Of a stretch of 12,816 nucleotides of DNA, positions 1-7,315 are shown in pieces. A program made the translations under genes and the position numbers. The notes under the pieces were generated by a model. It had not been told where the DNA came from. It searched no databases and saw only the letters and a list, made by a program, of their open reading frames with translations. The stretch is from Exiguobacterium profundum (GTDB taxonomy: Bacteria > Pseudomonadota > Alphaproteobacteria > Rhodobacterales > Rhodobacteraceae). The DNA is taken from contig CP059262.1 in the NCBI GenBank assembly GCA_013693875.1, forward strand, positions 3,975,112 through 3,987,927, written 5' to 3'. Numbering within the stretch: position 1 is the stretch's first letter; each line of letters starts with the position of its first letter.

Positions 1-106
1 GAAGATTTTGCCAATAGGCAGCAATGTCCGATGCACCCGGAAGATGCGCTGCCATGCCGACAATGGCGATGTCCGTCTCGGACCAGGTTTCGGGTCGAGA
101 TGTCAA
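1..106 (-). CDS. Type I polyketide synthase, N-terminus of ketosynthase domain (partial)
   Basis: The minus strand encodes a short leader followed by ETDIAIVGMAAHLPGASD and then IAAYWQNL. This is the N-terminal signature of beta-ketoacyl synthase domains of modular/iterative type I PKSs (IAIVGMA..-PGA-...-W-NL). The gene leaves the window after 35 codons, so module content and the catalytic Cys-His-His are not visible. The frame is closed by a TGA at 122-124. The only reasonable start I see is TTG at 104-106, preceded by an AGGTGGAAG-like ribosome site four bases upstream. A frameshift hiding an earlier ATG cannot be excluded, given the indels in neighbouring genes. It follows the polymerase gene on the same strand after about 200 bp. 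KS identity is a confident call; PKS subtype and product are unknown. Confidence 0.8.
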   Translation of the reverse strand, partial: MTSRPETWSETDIAIVGMAAHLPGASDIAAYWQNL

Positions 107-149
107 ATGTCTTCCACCTGTTCAGCGGTCAGGAACCGGATCGCAAAGC

Positions 150-169
150 ACCTGCAATTTATGGCAGAT
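150..169 (-). promoter_or_regulatory. lux-box-like dyad upstream of the PKS gene
   Basis: A 20-bp element reads ACCTGC-N8-GCAGAT on the plus strand. Its core is CTGC-N8-GCAG, which satisfies the CTG-N10-CAG minimum of LuxR-type autoinducer-receptor sites. Against the published degenerate lux-box consensus (RNSTGYAXGATNXTRCASRT) it matches 13 of 16 constrained positions in either orientation. It lies 43 bp upstream of the proposed TTG start of the PKS gene. That is rather close for classical activation, because a box centred at -42.5 would put the transcript start inside the ribosome site. It may instead repress, or the true start codon may lie elsewhere. No LuxR gene is in the window. Confidence 0.35.
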
Positions 170-309
170 CGACGACCATTGCGAGGCGGGGACTGCAACA
201 ACTCTGTGTTTCCACATGCGTCCTGCCGTGACTGGCCGGTCGTGAAAGCCGGATGCAACCGAAAGCCGCAGGCAGGGCCGACCCGTCAACGCGGGCGTGA
301 GGATGCCGC

Positions 310-1690
310 CTACAGCACCGTGCGCGTGGCATGGCGGCGGCGGTCTGTGCCGCTTGCCCTGAGCGGCGCAGCGCCTCGGCCTGACCCAGAAGCGCGCCGC
401 CGATCAGCCAGGTCAGCGGCACCAGCGTCGCGTTGGGCAGAAGGTCCACCAGGTTCGCGGCATAGATCAGCGCCATCGCCGCCACCGCAGGCGCGGGCAC
501 CTGCCGAAGCGACACCCGCGCCAGCAGCATAAGCGGCATGGCCAGAAGCCCGAACTCGGCGATGTAGCCCATCCAGCCGTTCATCCCCAGCCGGATGATC
601 CACATGCCGTCCGAAACGCTGAGCGCCCTGCCCGTCACCGGGTCGTGCAGGAGGTTGCGCCCATAGCCGCCCCAGCCGAACAGGGGCCGCGCGGCGCCGT
701 GGGCCAGAAGCGCCTCTTCGTTCATTACCCGGAACTCGAAGCTTTGCGCGCGCTCGGCGCTGATGCCGTGGGCCAGCGCCATCACCGTGTCGATGGGCAC
801 CAGATGCAAGCCGCGCAGCAGGGATAGGCGATGACCAGTGCCGCCAGCCCCCGGCCAGCAGAACCTGGGCGCGCGGCCCCGCCAGCAGGATCATCGGCGT
901 CAGCGCCACCGCATAGAACATCGGCCCCACCGACCGCGCCAGCACCAGCGCCAAGGCCAGGATCAGCGCGAAACCCACCCATTTCACCCGGTCGGCTGCC
1001 GGGGTCAGCCGCGCCAGGGTCAGGGCCGACAGGAACGCCATCAGGACGAACAGCGCCAGCCAAAGCCCGTGCGGCAGGAACACCATCGGCCGATAGCCGC
1101 CAAAGCGGACGGCCTGCGAAAAGTCGTGGGCGAAGAAGCCATAAACCCAGATGTTGATCTGCGGGCTCAGCCGCGCCTCGACCAGCATGGGCGGGACATA
1201 GGCCAGCCCGCCCGCCACCAGTGCGACAAGCATCGCCCGCGCCGCATAGGGCGTGGCCAGATAGCGCCGTGCCAGGAAATAGGGGTGATCGTGATGGCCT
1301 GCCCCACCACGACGGAAAGGGATCGTACAGCGTCATCCCCGGAAGCCAAAGCCCGGGGCCGACGACAGGATCATCGTTGGTCAGCACCGTGGCAAAGGGG
1401 CTGAAGACATACAGCCCCACCAGGCAGCGGCCCAACCAGGATTCGGGCAAGAAGCTCACGCGGTCCTTCAGGAGGAAGACCGCGCAGGCCAGGGCCATCA
1501 GGTTCGAAATGCTGTATTTGTCCAGGTCGGGCAGGCCGGGCAGCGCGATGACGGCCTGGCTTGGCGGCAGGATCAGATAGGCGCCCAGGATCGTCCAGAT
1601 CAGCGCGCGCGCCGGGTCCAGCCGCTGCCACAGCACAACCGTGACCAGCGGCCAGCTGAGAAGCGCAAGAAGGGCAATGGCGTTCGGCAC
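310..1690 (-). CDS. O-antigen ligase / Wzy-like polysaccharide polymerase (frameshifted as read)
   Basis: A polytopic inner-membrane protein of about 460 residues that would polymerise or ligate lipid-linked repeat units on the periplasmic face. Hydrophobic helices fill the whole length (for example IALLALLSWPLVTVVLW and WVGFALILALALVLARSV). The conserved stretch LSPQINIWVYGFF followed by FGGYRPMVFLPHGLW is typical of this alphaproteobacterial family. A large soluble loop before the last helices carries RPLFGWGGYGRN. The start is GTG at 1688-1690, with AAGGA about 8 nt upstream; an in-frame ATG at 1849 would overlap the divergent wecB leader. The frame changes near 1315-1322, 1280-1286 (GGGG), 848-852 (CCCCC) and 821-823. 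The C-terminus is uncertain: one more shift would end it at TAG 310-312 as ...RTVL, otherwise the frame runs to 159. Polymerase versus ligase cannot be decided from sequence. Confidence 0.75.
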
Positions 1691-1726
1691 CTGCGGTATC
1701 CTTGGGTCTGTGGGTTCAAGAACCCC

Positions 1727-1775
1727 TTCCGGCGCGAAAAATCCACTGTGGATGCGCGTGATGATGTCGCCGGAA
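1727..1775. repeat. Nested inverted repeats in the polymerase/wecB divergent region
   Basis: A perfect 8-bp inverted repeat, TTCCGGCG (1727-1734) and CGCCGGAA (1768-1775), encloses a smaller palindrome ATCCAC-T-GTGGAT (1741-1753). The block lies in the 194-bp space between the divergent starts at 1690 and 1885, on the polymerase side. It could be an operator pair or a hairpin in the polymerase leader transcript. I see no convincing -35/-10 pair in the interval for either direction. Confidence 0.4.
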
Positions 1776-1872
1776 CGCGCGGAAACGTAACATTTCCCGT
1801 TCGGCAACGATTTCCGCGCTAAGCCTCGCTCTTCCTTGCGTGGAAGCATGCTATGACTGCGGCACCAGCCGC

Positions 1873-1879
1873 AGGAGGG
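1873..1879 (+). promoter_or_regulatory. Strong Shine-Dalgarno that sets the wecB start
   Basis: AGGAGGG lies five bases upstream of GTG 1885-1887. This favours that GTG over the in-frame GTG at 1840, which has no comparable site and would add fifteen residues with no similarity to the family. Confidence 0.7.
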
Positions 1880-1884
1880 CCAGG

Positions 1885-2635
1885 GTGGAGTTTCGCTTCG
1901 GCAGCGATCATGTCGCGATCACGCATCCCGACCGCGAGGCTTTGCTGGCCGAGGTGGACCGCCGCCTTGCCGAAGGTCGCGGCTTTGCGCTGGCGACGCT
2001 GAACCTGGACCACATGGTGAAGCTGCGCCACGATGCCGCCTTTCGTGCCGCCTACCAGCGGCAGGATATCGTCGTCGCCGACGGCAACCCGGTGGTCTGG
2101 CTTTCGCGGCTGGCCCGCCGCCCGGTCAGCCTGGTGCCCGGCGCCGATCTTGTCCTGCCGCTGGCCCAGGCCGCGGCGCGGCAGGGCGTTTCCGTGGCGC
2201 TGATCGGCAGCACCGCCGAGGCGCTGGACAGTGCGGCCGCCGCGCTGAAGGCGCAGGTGCCGGGCATTGCGGTCGCCTGCACCATCGCGCCATCCTTTGG
2301 CTTCGATCCCGAGGGCGACGAGGCCGCCGCCATCCTGACCCGCCTGCGCGACGAAGACGTGGGCCTTGCCTTCATCGCCCTTGGCGCGCCGAAACAGGAA
2401 CGTCTGGCCGCCCGCGGCGCGCCTGGCGCCCCGCACCGGGTTTGCCTCGATCGGGGCCGGGCTGGACTTTATCGCTGGAACGCAGCACCGCGCCCCGGTA
2501 AGCTTTCGCGCCCTGTCCCTGGAATGGCTCTGGCGCGCGCTGATGCAGCCGCGCCGGATGATCCCGCGCTATGCCGCCTGCGCCGCCATCCTGCCGGGCG
2601 AGGCCGCCCGCGCCCTGCGCCAGCGCATGGGCTAG
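1885..2635 (+). CDS. WecB/TagA/CpsF family glycosyltransferase
   Basis: A GT26-type transferase of about 250 residues that adds a sugar (often an N-acetylmannosaminuronic- or mannosamine-type residue) to a lipid-linked acceptor at the cytoplasmic membrane. Family marks in order: LATLNLDHMVKLRHDAAFR, then IVVADGNPVVWLSRL with the conserved Asp-Gly, ALIGSTAEALDSAA, LAFIALGAPKQERLA, and GFASIGAGLDFIAGTQHRAP. It ends with an amphipathic LEWLWRALMQPRRMIPRYA tail that usually mediates membrane attachment. One frameshift at about 2405-2425 splits the protein between the GAPKQE motif and the GAGLDF motif; otherwise the length is normal. It diverges from the polymerase gene and converges on the GT2 gene with overlapping stops. 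Donor and acceptor sugars are not predictable here. Confidence 0.88.
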
Positions 2636-3613
2636 CGGTATTCGATCAGCCGCACCCGCCGACCCCTGAGCCGCGACAGGTAGAAGCCAAGCGCCCCCGC
2701 GCCTCGGCAAAGCGCCCGATCACGGCATGAAGCGCCCTTTCCCAGGCAAACCGGTCGCCGCCGTCGCGCAGCGCCAGCCGCAGCACCTGCGCCGGATAGG
2801 CGGCCAGCAGCAGCCAGCCCCAGGGCGTGACGAGCCCAATCCCAACCGCCAGCAGCGGCAGCGCCACGCCCCAGACCAGGGCGCGCCGCGTCTCTTTCAC
2901 CCAATGCCGTTCCGGGCCATGCCCATGCAGCGCGGCGCCTTCGGCAAAGGCGTGGCCCGCCCGCACCATGCGCCGCCACCACTGGCCAAAGCGCAGAAGC
3001 CCCGCGTCGTGCCAGGTCATCTCGGCGTCGATGCGCCAGACCTCGCCCCCGCCCGGATCAGCCGCAGGCAGAGTTCCGGCTCTTCGTAAACGATCAGGTC
3101 GTCGCGGTATCCGCCCACCGCCTGCACCGCGCCGTAACGCATGAGGGCATCACCGCCGCAGGCCGCGCCGGGCCGACCGGCGTATCCCATTCCGCATCCG
3201 CCAGCCGGTTCCAGACTGAAGCCTGGGGTGCCTTTCGCGCCGCCGCCCGCAGACCACCACGGCGCGGGGTGCTGACTGAAGGCCGCCAGGGCGGCGGGAA
3301 GGAAGCCACCGCGCAGCTCGCAATCGCCGTCCTGGAACAGCACGAAATCCGGCGCCGGGTCCAGCGCCGCCAGCCCTGCGTTGCGCGCCCGCGCCGCGGT
3401 GAAGGGTTGGCTCATGTCCAGCGACACCACAGTGGCGTAAGCCACAGGCGAGTTCGGGCGAACCATCGCTGGAGCCGCTGTCGGCGTAGACCACCCGCCG
3501 CACCTGCCCGGCCAGCGCCGCCAGGCCGCCGCCAGCCGCGCGCCTTCGTTGCGGCCGATCAGCACGGCATCCACCGTCACCGGCGGCGGGTTGGGCGGGC
3601 TGACTTGTGGCAC
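2632..3613 (-). CDS. Family 2 glycosyltransferase with C-terminal membrane helices (frameshifted as read)
   Basis: The GT-A fold is visible as VDAVLIGRNEGARLAAA, VRRVVYADSGSSDGS, PFTAARARNAGLA, FVLFQDGDCEL (the DxD-type metal site), ACGGDALMRYGAVQAVGGY, and IVYEEPELCLRL. The C-terminal part carries a WHDAGLLRFGQWWRR stretch and two hydrophobic segments (VWGVALPLLAVGIGLV and WGWLLLAAYPAQVL), so the enzyme is probably membrane-anchored. It ends in VRLIEYR. The start is GTG 3611-3613, seven bases after AGGAG (3621-3625). The GTG at 3619 is too close to that site, and an in-frame ATG at 3691 has no ribosome site. The frame changes near 3528, 3450, 3266-3269 (GGGG), 3225-3228 (GGGG), 3161-3172, 3046-3050 (CCCCC) and 2694-2698 (CCCCC). 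Its TAG overlaps that of wecB. Sugar specificity is unknown. Confidence 0.82.
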
Positions 3614-3976
3614 GGGCACTCTCCTGACGCGGGTCTGGTAAGCGGTGCCGCCACATCGGGTGAAGCCCCGCTTCTTCCATAAATCGGCCATATCGGGTAG
3701 AGATCAAGGGATTGGGCGGGGGCCCGGAACGACCTGATTTCGCGTGACGTCCTGAACCGTTCGGGGCGGCAGGTGACATGTGACCCGGCCCCGTCCGTCA
3801 AAGGGGGCCTTTGTTTGCAGCGGGCTCGGCCAGCCTGGTAAACCCCTCCTTGGGCCTGAAGAAACGATGCGTGACCACAACATATTGATGCCGTTTCTGC
3901 AGAAGCGCGAGGATTTGGGTTCTTCCGAGATGACCGCAAAAAGGAAGACAGCCGCCCCGCCGCGCGTTCGGCCAAT
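3614..3976. other. Non-coding region between divergent GT2 and kinase-like genes
   Basis: This 363-bp stretch separates two divergent starts and should hold promoters for both, but I find no convincing -35/-10 pair. It contains a 15-bp palindrome, CAAAGG-GGG-CCTTTG, at 3799-3813. Open frames inside it (3780-3980 on plus, and the upstream extension of the GT2 frame to 3691) show no family similarity. The kinase-like gene could begin in this region, at ATG 3930, if a frameshift is present before 3977. Confidence 0.4.
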
Positions 3977-4797
3977 GTGACGCTGTTCCGGCGCCAGGGC
4001 GAGCCATTGCCGCCCGCCCTGCCCGAGCGCCGTCCGGTCGCCGCGCAGATTCGGGCGCGCGACATCTTTTCGGGCACGACACCGGCCGCGCTGGTAAATT
4101 CTTCGCGGGTCTGGTCCTCGCTGAACCGGATCGAGCCGGATCTTCCCGCGCTGGCCGGAAACGGTCTGTTTCCGCGGGCCGAGGCGGAAAGCCCCGCCAT
4201 GCGCTTTGACCTGCTGCGAACGCAGATGCTGCATGCCCTGGCCGAGCGCGGCTGGAGCCGCATCGGCGTGACTGCGCCCCGCCGGGGCTGCGGCGCCTCG
4301 TTCGTGGCGGCGAACCTGGCGCTCAGCTTCGCCCGCCGCCCGGATGGGCGCACGGTGCTGGTCGACCTGACCTGCGGCGCCCCGCCCTGGCCCGGCTTTT
4401 CGGCCTGGCCGATGTGCCGCCGCTGCGCGCCTTTCTGATGGACGACCAGCCGCTGGAATCGCATTTCCTGCGCTTTGGGTCTGGCCTTGCCCTGGGTCTG
4501 AACGGCCGGGCCGAACAGGACCCTTCGGCGATCCTGCATGCGCGGAGCTGCGACCTGTCGCTGGAAGCGATTTCGGTGCAACTGGAGCCGGGGCTGATCA
4601 TCCATGACCTGCCGCCCTTGCTGGAGGGCGACGAGGTGCTGACGCTGCAACCGCAGCTGGATGCCGTGCTGCTGGTCGCCGATGGCACCCGCACCTCGCC
4701 TGCCGACCTGAACGCCTGCGTCCGGCTGCTGGAGGGGCAGCTGCCGATCCTTGCGGCCATCCTGAACCGCGGCGAAGATGCCGCCCGCACGAGATAG
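3977..4797 (+). CDS. CpsD/CapB-type BY-kinase homologue with degenerate Walker A
   Basis: A cytoplasmic P-loop protein of about 273 residues, related to the kinase half of bacterial tyrosine autokinases that partner GumC/Wzz proteins. Visible: a FDLLRTQML segment resembling the EX2RX2R oligomerisation motif (residues 78-85), a P-loop position APRRGCGASFVAANLAL (100-116), Walker A' VLVDLTLRRPAL once a missing C near 4371 is restored, and a Walker B-like IIHDLPP (4600-4620). The P-loop has Ala where the catalytic Lys should be, and the C-terminus (GEDAARTR) has no tyrosine cluster. It may therefore be a non-kinase regulator. The start is uncertain: GTG 3977 lacks a clear ribosome site and ATG 3930 would need a frameshift. 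It ends 5 bp before gumC, so the two are co-transcribed. Confidence 0.75.
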
Positions 4798-4802
4798 GCG
4801 CG

Positions 4803-6140
4803 ATGGGCCAGATCCAGAACCTGGGCGAACTTTACAGCCTGATCCGCCGCCACATCCTGATGATCGTGGCGATCTTTGTTCTGGGCACCCTGCTGGCGGC
4901 GGTCTACGCCAAGACCCGCCCCGACGTTTATGAATCCACGGCCGTGATCCAGGTCGAGACCAGCGAGGTGGTGCGCCCCGGCCAGGGGGCGTCGGGGGCG
5001 AGGGCGTGTTGCTGGAAACCATCGCGCCGCCTGACCACGCGCGATGCCCTGCTGGAGCTTGCGGCGCGTCAGGGCGTGCTGGTCGGTGTGCCGCTGTCCG
5101 ACGACCAGAAGGTCGCGCTGTTGCGCCAATCGATCCGCTTTCAGCCGATCTATGGCCTTGCCGCGCCGGGCAGCGGATCGCAGAACGTGCTGTCGGCCCT
5201 GGCCATCACCACGGGTTTGTCTGACCCGGAACAGGCGGCCCGGGTGTCGAACGATCTGGCCCAGACCTTGCTGGACGGCTGGACCGAGGCCCACCTGACC
5301 CGCAGCCGCACCGCGCTGGACTTCTTTCGCGCCGAAGAGGCCCGGCTGTGGGGTGAACTGGGTGCTGGATGCGGAAATCGCCGCGTTCAAGAGCCTGAAC
5401 CCCAACGCCCTGCCCACGCAGGCCGCCCCGCTGAACCAGGAACTGCTGCGGTTGGACGCCCAGTCGCGCGCGCTGGACCAGCGCCGCCTGACCGCCCAGG
5501 CCAGCCTTGACCGGATCACCCAGACCGGCAGCAGCCGCACCACCGAACAGCGCCAGAAGGAAAGCCTGGAGACCGAGATCGCGCAGGTCGAGCAGGAACA
5601 GGCGGCCCTGACGGCGCGGGTGGCACAGATCCAGTCCGACCTGGCCCGCATGCCCGAGGTGGAAAAGGCGCTGGATGCCTTCGATCGCCGCCGCCAGCAA
5701 CTGGCCGACCAGCATTCGGCGGTGATCACCCGGCTGGCCGAGGCGGAAACCGCGGTGCGCCTGGCCGACAGCCAGAAAAGCGACCGGGTGATGATGCTGG
5801 AACGCGCCTGACGCCGCCCTATCCGGTGGGGTCGGGCGGCAAGAAGACCGTGGTCGCGGGCGCCATGGCCAGCCTGATGCTTGGGCTGGCGCTGGCCTTC
5901 CTGCTGGATCACCTGCGCCCCGTGGTGCGCACCGCCGCGCAGATGGAGCGCCAGACCGGCCTGCGCCCCCTGCTGGTGCTGCCCGTGGTGGCGACCGGCC
6001 GGGGCGCCCGGCGTCGGGCCAGCAAGGCCGAGGCGCTGCGGCAAAAGCTGGGCGACACGCTGGCGGAAACGCCGCGCGCCACGCTGGCGCTTGGCGCCGG
6101 GGCGATCCTGTTGTTCCTGGTGTCGGCGGTCCTGGTCTGA
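4803..6140 (+). CDS. GumC/Wzz-type polysaccharide chain-length determinant (frameshifted as read)
   Basis: A polysaccharide co-polymerase of about 445 residues. The N-terminal Wzz domain has a first membrane helix HILMIVAIFVLGTLLAAVYA (residues about 18-37) followed by YESTAVIQVE. A long periplasmic part includes a glutamine/leucine-rich coiled coil (about 5430-5770). A second helix, VVAGAMASLMLGLALAFLLD, leads to the cytoplasmic TGLRPLLVLPVV segment. A third hydrophobic segment, TLALGAGAILLFLVSAVLV, ends the protein and is unusual, since most members have two helices. There is no fused kinase domain; the separate kinase-like gene ends 5 bp upstream. The frame changes near 4985-4995, 5025-5035, 5355-5365 and 5806-5812, the last creating a false TGA. 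It converges on exoY with only 22 bp between. Confidence 0.85.
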
Positions 6141-6162
6141 CGCCTGGCGCGTGACCGGGCGC

Positions 6163-6864
6163 CTAGTACCCGGTGCAATTCAGGACGGTGTTCACGGTGC
6201 GCGCCAGCACCTTCACATCGGTGACCAGGCTCAGCTCTGCGTCATAGGCATCGTCATACTCGGCCCGCGCCTCGAAGGTGGTGCGGTTGCGACCGGCGGT
6301 CTGCCAGAATCCGGTGATGCCCGGCCGCAGGCGGAAGTAGCCCGAGCCCGGATAAAGCACGCGCTGCGACAGCATCATGGGCCGCGGCCCGACCAGGCTC
6401 ATGTCGCCGGTCAGCACGTTCCACAACTGCGGCAGCTCGTCGATCGAGCTGCGGCGGATGAAGCGGCCGACCCGCGTGATGCGGGGATCATCCTTCAGCT
6501 TCTGCGTCAGGTCCCATTCCGCCCGCGCCTCGGGATTGGCGGCCAGATAGCCATCCAGGCGGCTGTCGGCATCGCGCACCATGCTGCGGAATTTCCACAT
6601 GCGGAAGGTCTTGCCGTCTTTGCCGACACGCTCTTGCGCATAGAAGGGCTGGCCGCCCTCCAGCGCCACGGCGGCGGCAACGGCGGCGACGACCGGCACC
6701 AGCACCGGCGTGGCCAGCAGCACGGCGGCAACGTCCAGCGCCCGCTTCAGCCCCTTGCGATAGGGTTGACGCCACCATGCCCCTCCGGCCATGGCGGGCA
6801 GCGCCACGGCCTTGGACAGGGTGCCTTTGGGCACGTCTAGAAATTCCGGCAAATGCGCCGTCAT
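6163..6864 (-). CDS. exoY: Undecaprenyl-phosphate sugar-1-phosphate transferase (ExoY/WcaJ family)
   Basis: An intact 233-residue priming enzyme that transfers a hexose-1-phosphate from a UDP-sugar to undecaprenyl phosphate and so starts repeat-unit synthesis at the inner membrane. Motifs in order: KRALDVAAVLLATPVLVPVV (the re-entrant membrane helix), YAQERVGKDGKTFRMWKFRS, DDPRITRVGRFIRRSSIDEL, PQLWNVLTGDMSLVGPRPM and RPGITGFWQTAGRN, ending in CTGY. The short N-terminus without the extra four-helix domain puts it in the ExoY-like class. Start ATG 6862-6864 has AAGGAA six bases upstream (6871-6876). It is one of three genes here without a frameshift. Glucose versus galactose specificity cannot be told; the symbol is by family resemblance. 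Confidence 0.92.
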   Translation of the reverse strand: MTAHLPEFLDVPKGTLSKAVALPAMAGGAWWRQPYRKGLKRALDVAAVLLATPVLVPVVAAVAAAVALEGGQPFYAQERVGKDGKTFRMWKFRSMVRDADSRLDGYLAANPEARAEWDLTQKLKDDPRITRVGRFIRRSSIDELPQLWNVLTGDMSLVGPRPMMLSQRVLYPGSGYFRLRPGITGFWQTAGRNRTTFEARAEYDDAYDAELSLVTDVKVLARTVNTVLNCTGY

Positions 6865-7315
6865 TGTGCATTCCTTCGCAACAATTCGGAAACTCAGATC
6901 AGCCAGGTTCGGCGTTCAGCCGTGACTTTGCATGGATTCCCATCCGCTTGGGCAAAGGGCGTTCCGCATTTTGCGGTCCTTTTCACTCGTTGATCCCGGG
7001 TTCTCACCCGTACTCTTCACATGGTCATTCTACCCTGCCCGCGCATCCCCGGCGAGGTGCGAAAGGGAAGTGACGCTACGCCAATCCGGGTAGTTTCGGA
7101 AACTGTCCGTTGACATGAACGGCGCGGCACAACCGGAAATTGTAATTTCCCGTCAAGGGTGTAGCGGCCCGTAAAGCTCGCCCCTGACTGCGAAAACGAT
7201 TCGCGCCGCGGGTCATGCCGCAGTGGCGCCACGGCCCCGCCACAGGGCCGCCCGGACGGCGCCACGCCTTCGCCACAAAGATTGCGACAATTGTCGCCGA
7301 TCCGGCGACGCCGGG
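6865..7315. promoter_or_regulatory. 451-bp palindrome-rich non-coding region upstream of exoY
   Basis: There is no convincing gene between the exoY start and the rfbA stop. Symmetric elements: AGTTTC-G-GAAACT (7092-7104), GGAAATT-GT-AATTTCC (7135-7150), GTGGCGCCAC (7223-7232), a GC hairpin CGGCCC-N7-GGGCCG (7232-7250), and GCGACAATTGTCGC (7284-7297). TTCGGAAACT occurs twice (6885-6894 and 7095-7104), the first copy just upstream of the exoY ribosome site. For exoY, a TTGACG (7156 to 7151 on minus) stands 17 bp before a poor -10 (GTTGTG), with the 16-bp palindrome filling the spacer. A lone TAGAAT -10-like hexamer lies at 7027-7032 (minus). The base composition is visibly less GC-rich than in the flanking genes. 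Confidence 0.5.
7284..7309 (-). terminator. Overlapping hairpins 3' of rfbA, candidate operon terminator
   Basis: Just after the rfbA TAA, the minus strand can fold GTCGCCG-GAT-CGGCGAC (7293-7309, 7-bp stem, 3-nt loop). Alternatively it can fold GCGAC-AATT-GTCGC (7284-7297), which shares one arm with the first hairpin and is followed by AATCTTT. The two are mutually exclusive. The T-run is weak, so factor-independent termination is only a possibility. Confidence 0.45.

Noticed and set aside
8..532. Plus-strand 174-codon open frame at the left end
   Set aside because: It lies antisense to the KS start and the polymerase tail, is Arg/Pro/Ala-rich and shows no family motif; a GC-rich shadow frame.
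3780..3980. Small 66-codon frame upstream of the kinase-like gene
   Set aside because: No recognisable motif and poor ribosome site. Its last codons overlap the proposed GTG start; at most it holds a frameshifted N-terminus of the kinase-like protein.
3577..5022. 481-codon minus-strand frame opposite the kinase-like gene and gumC start
   Set aside because: Low-complexity Arg/Gln/Ser-rich translation without similarity; the plus strand carries the clear BY-kinase and Wzz motifs.
6141..6163. GGCGC-N8-GCGCC between gumC and exoY as a bidirectional terminator
   Set aside because: Only five stem pairs, an eight-base loop and no T-run; expected by chance at this GC content.
7017..7265. 82-codon minus-strand frame in the non-coding region upstream of exoY
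   Set aside because: No motif or ribosome site, and it crosses several palindromes; composition fits non-coding sequence.
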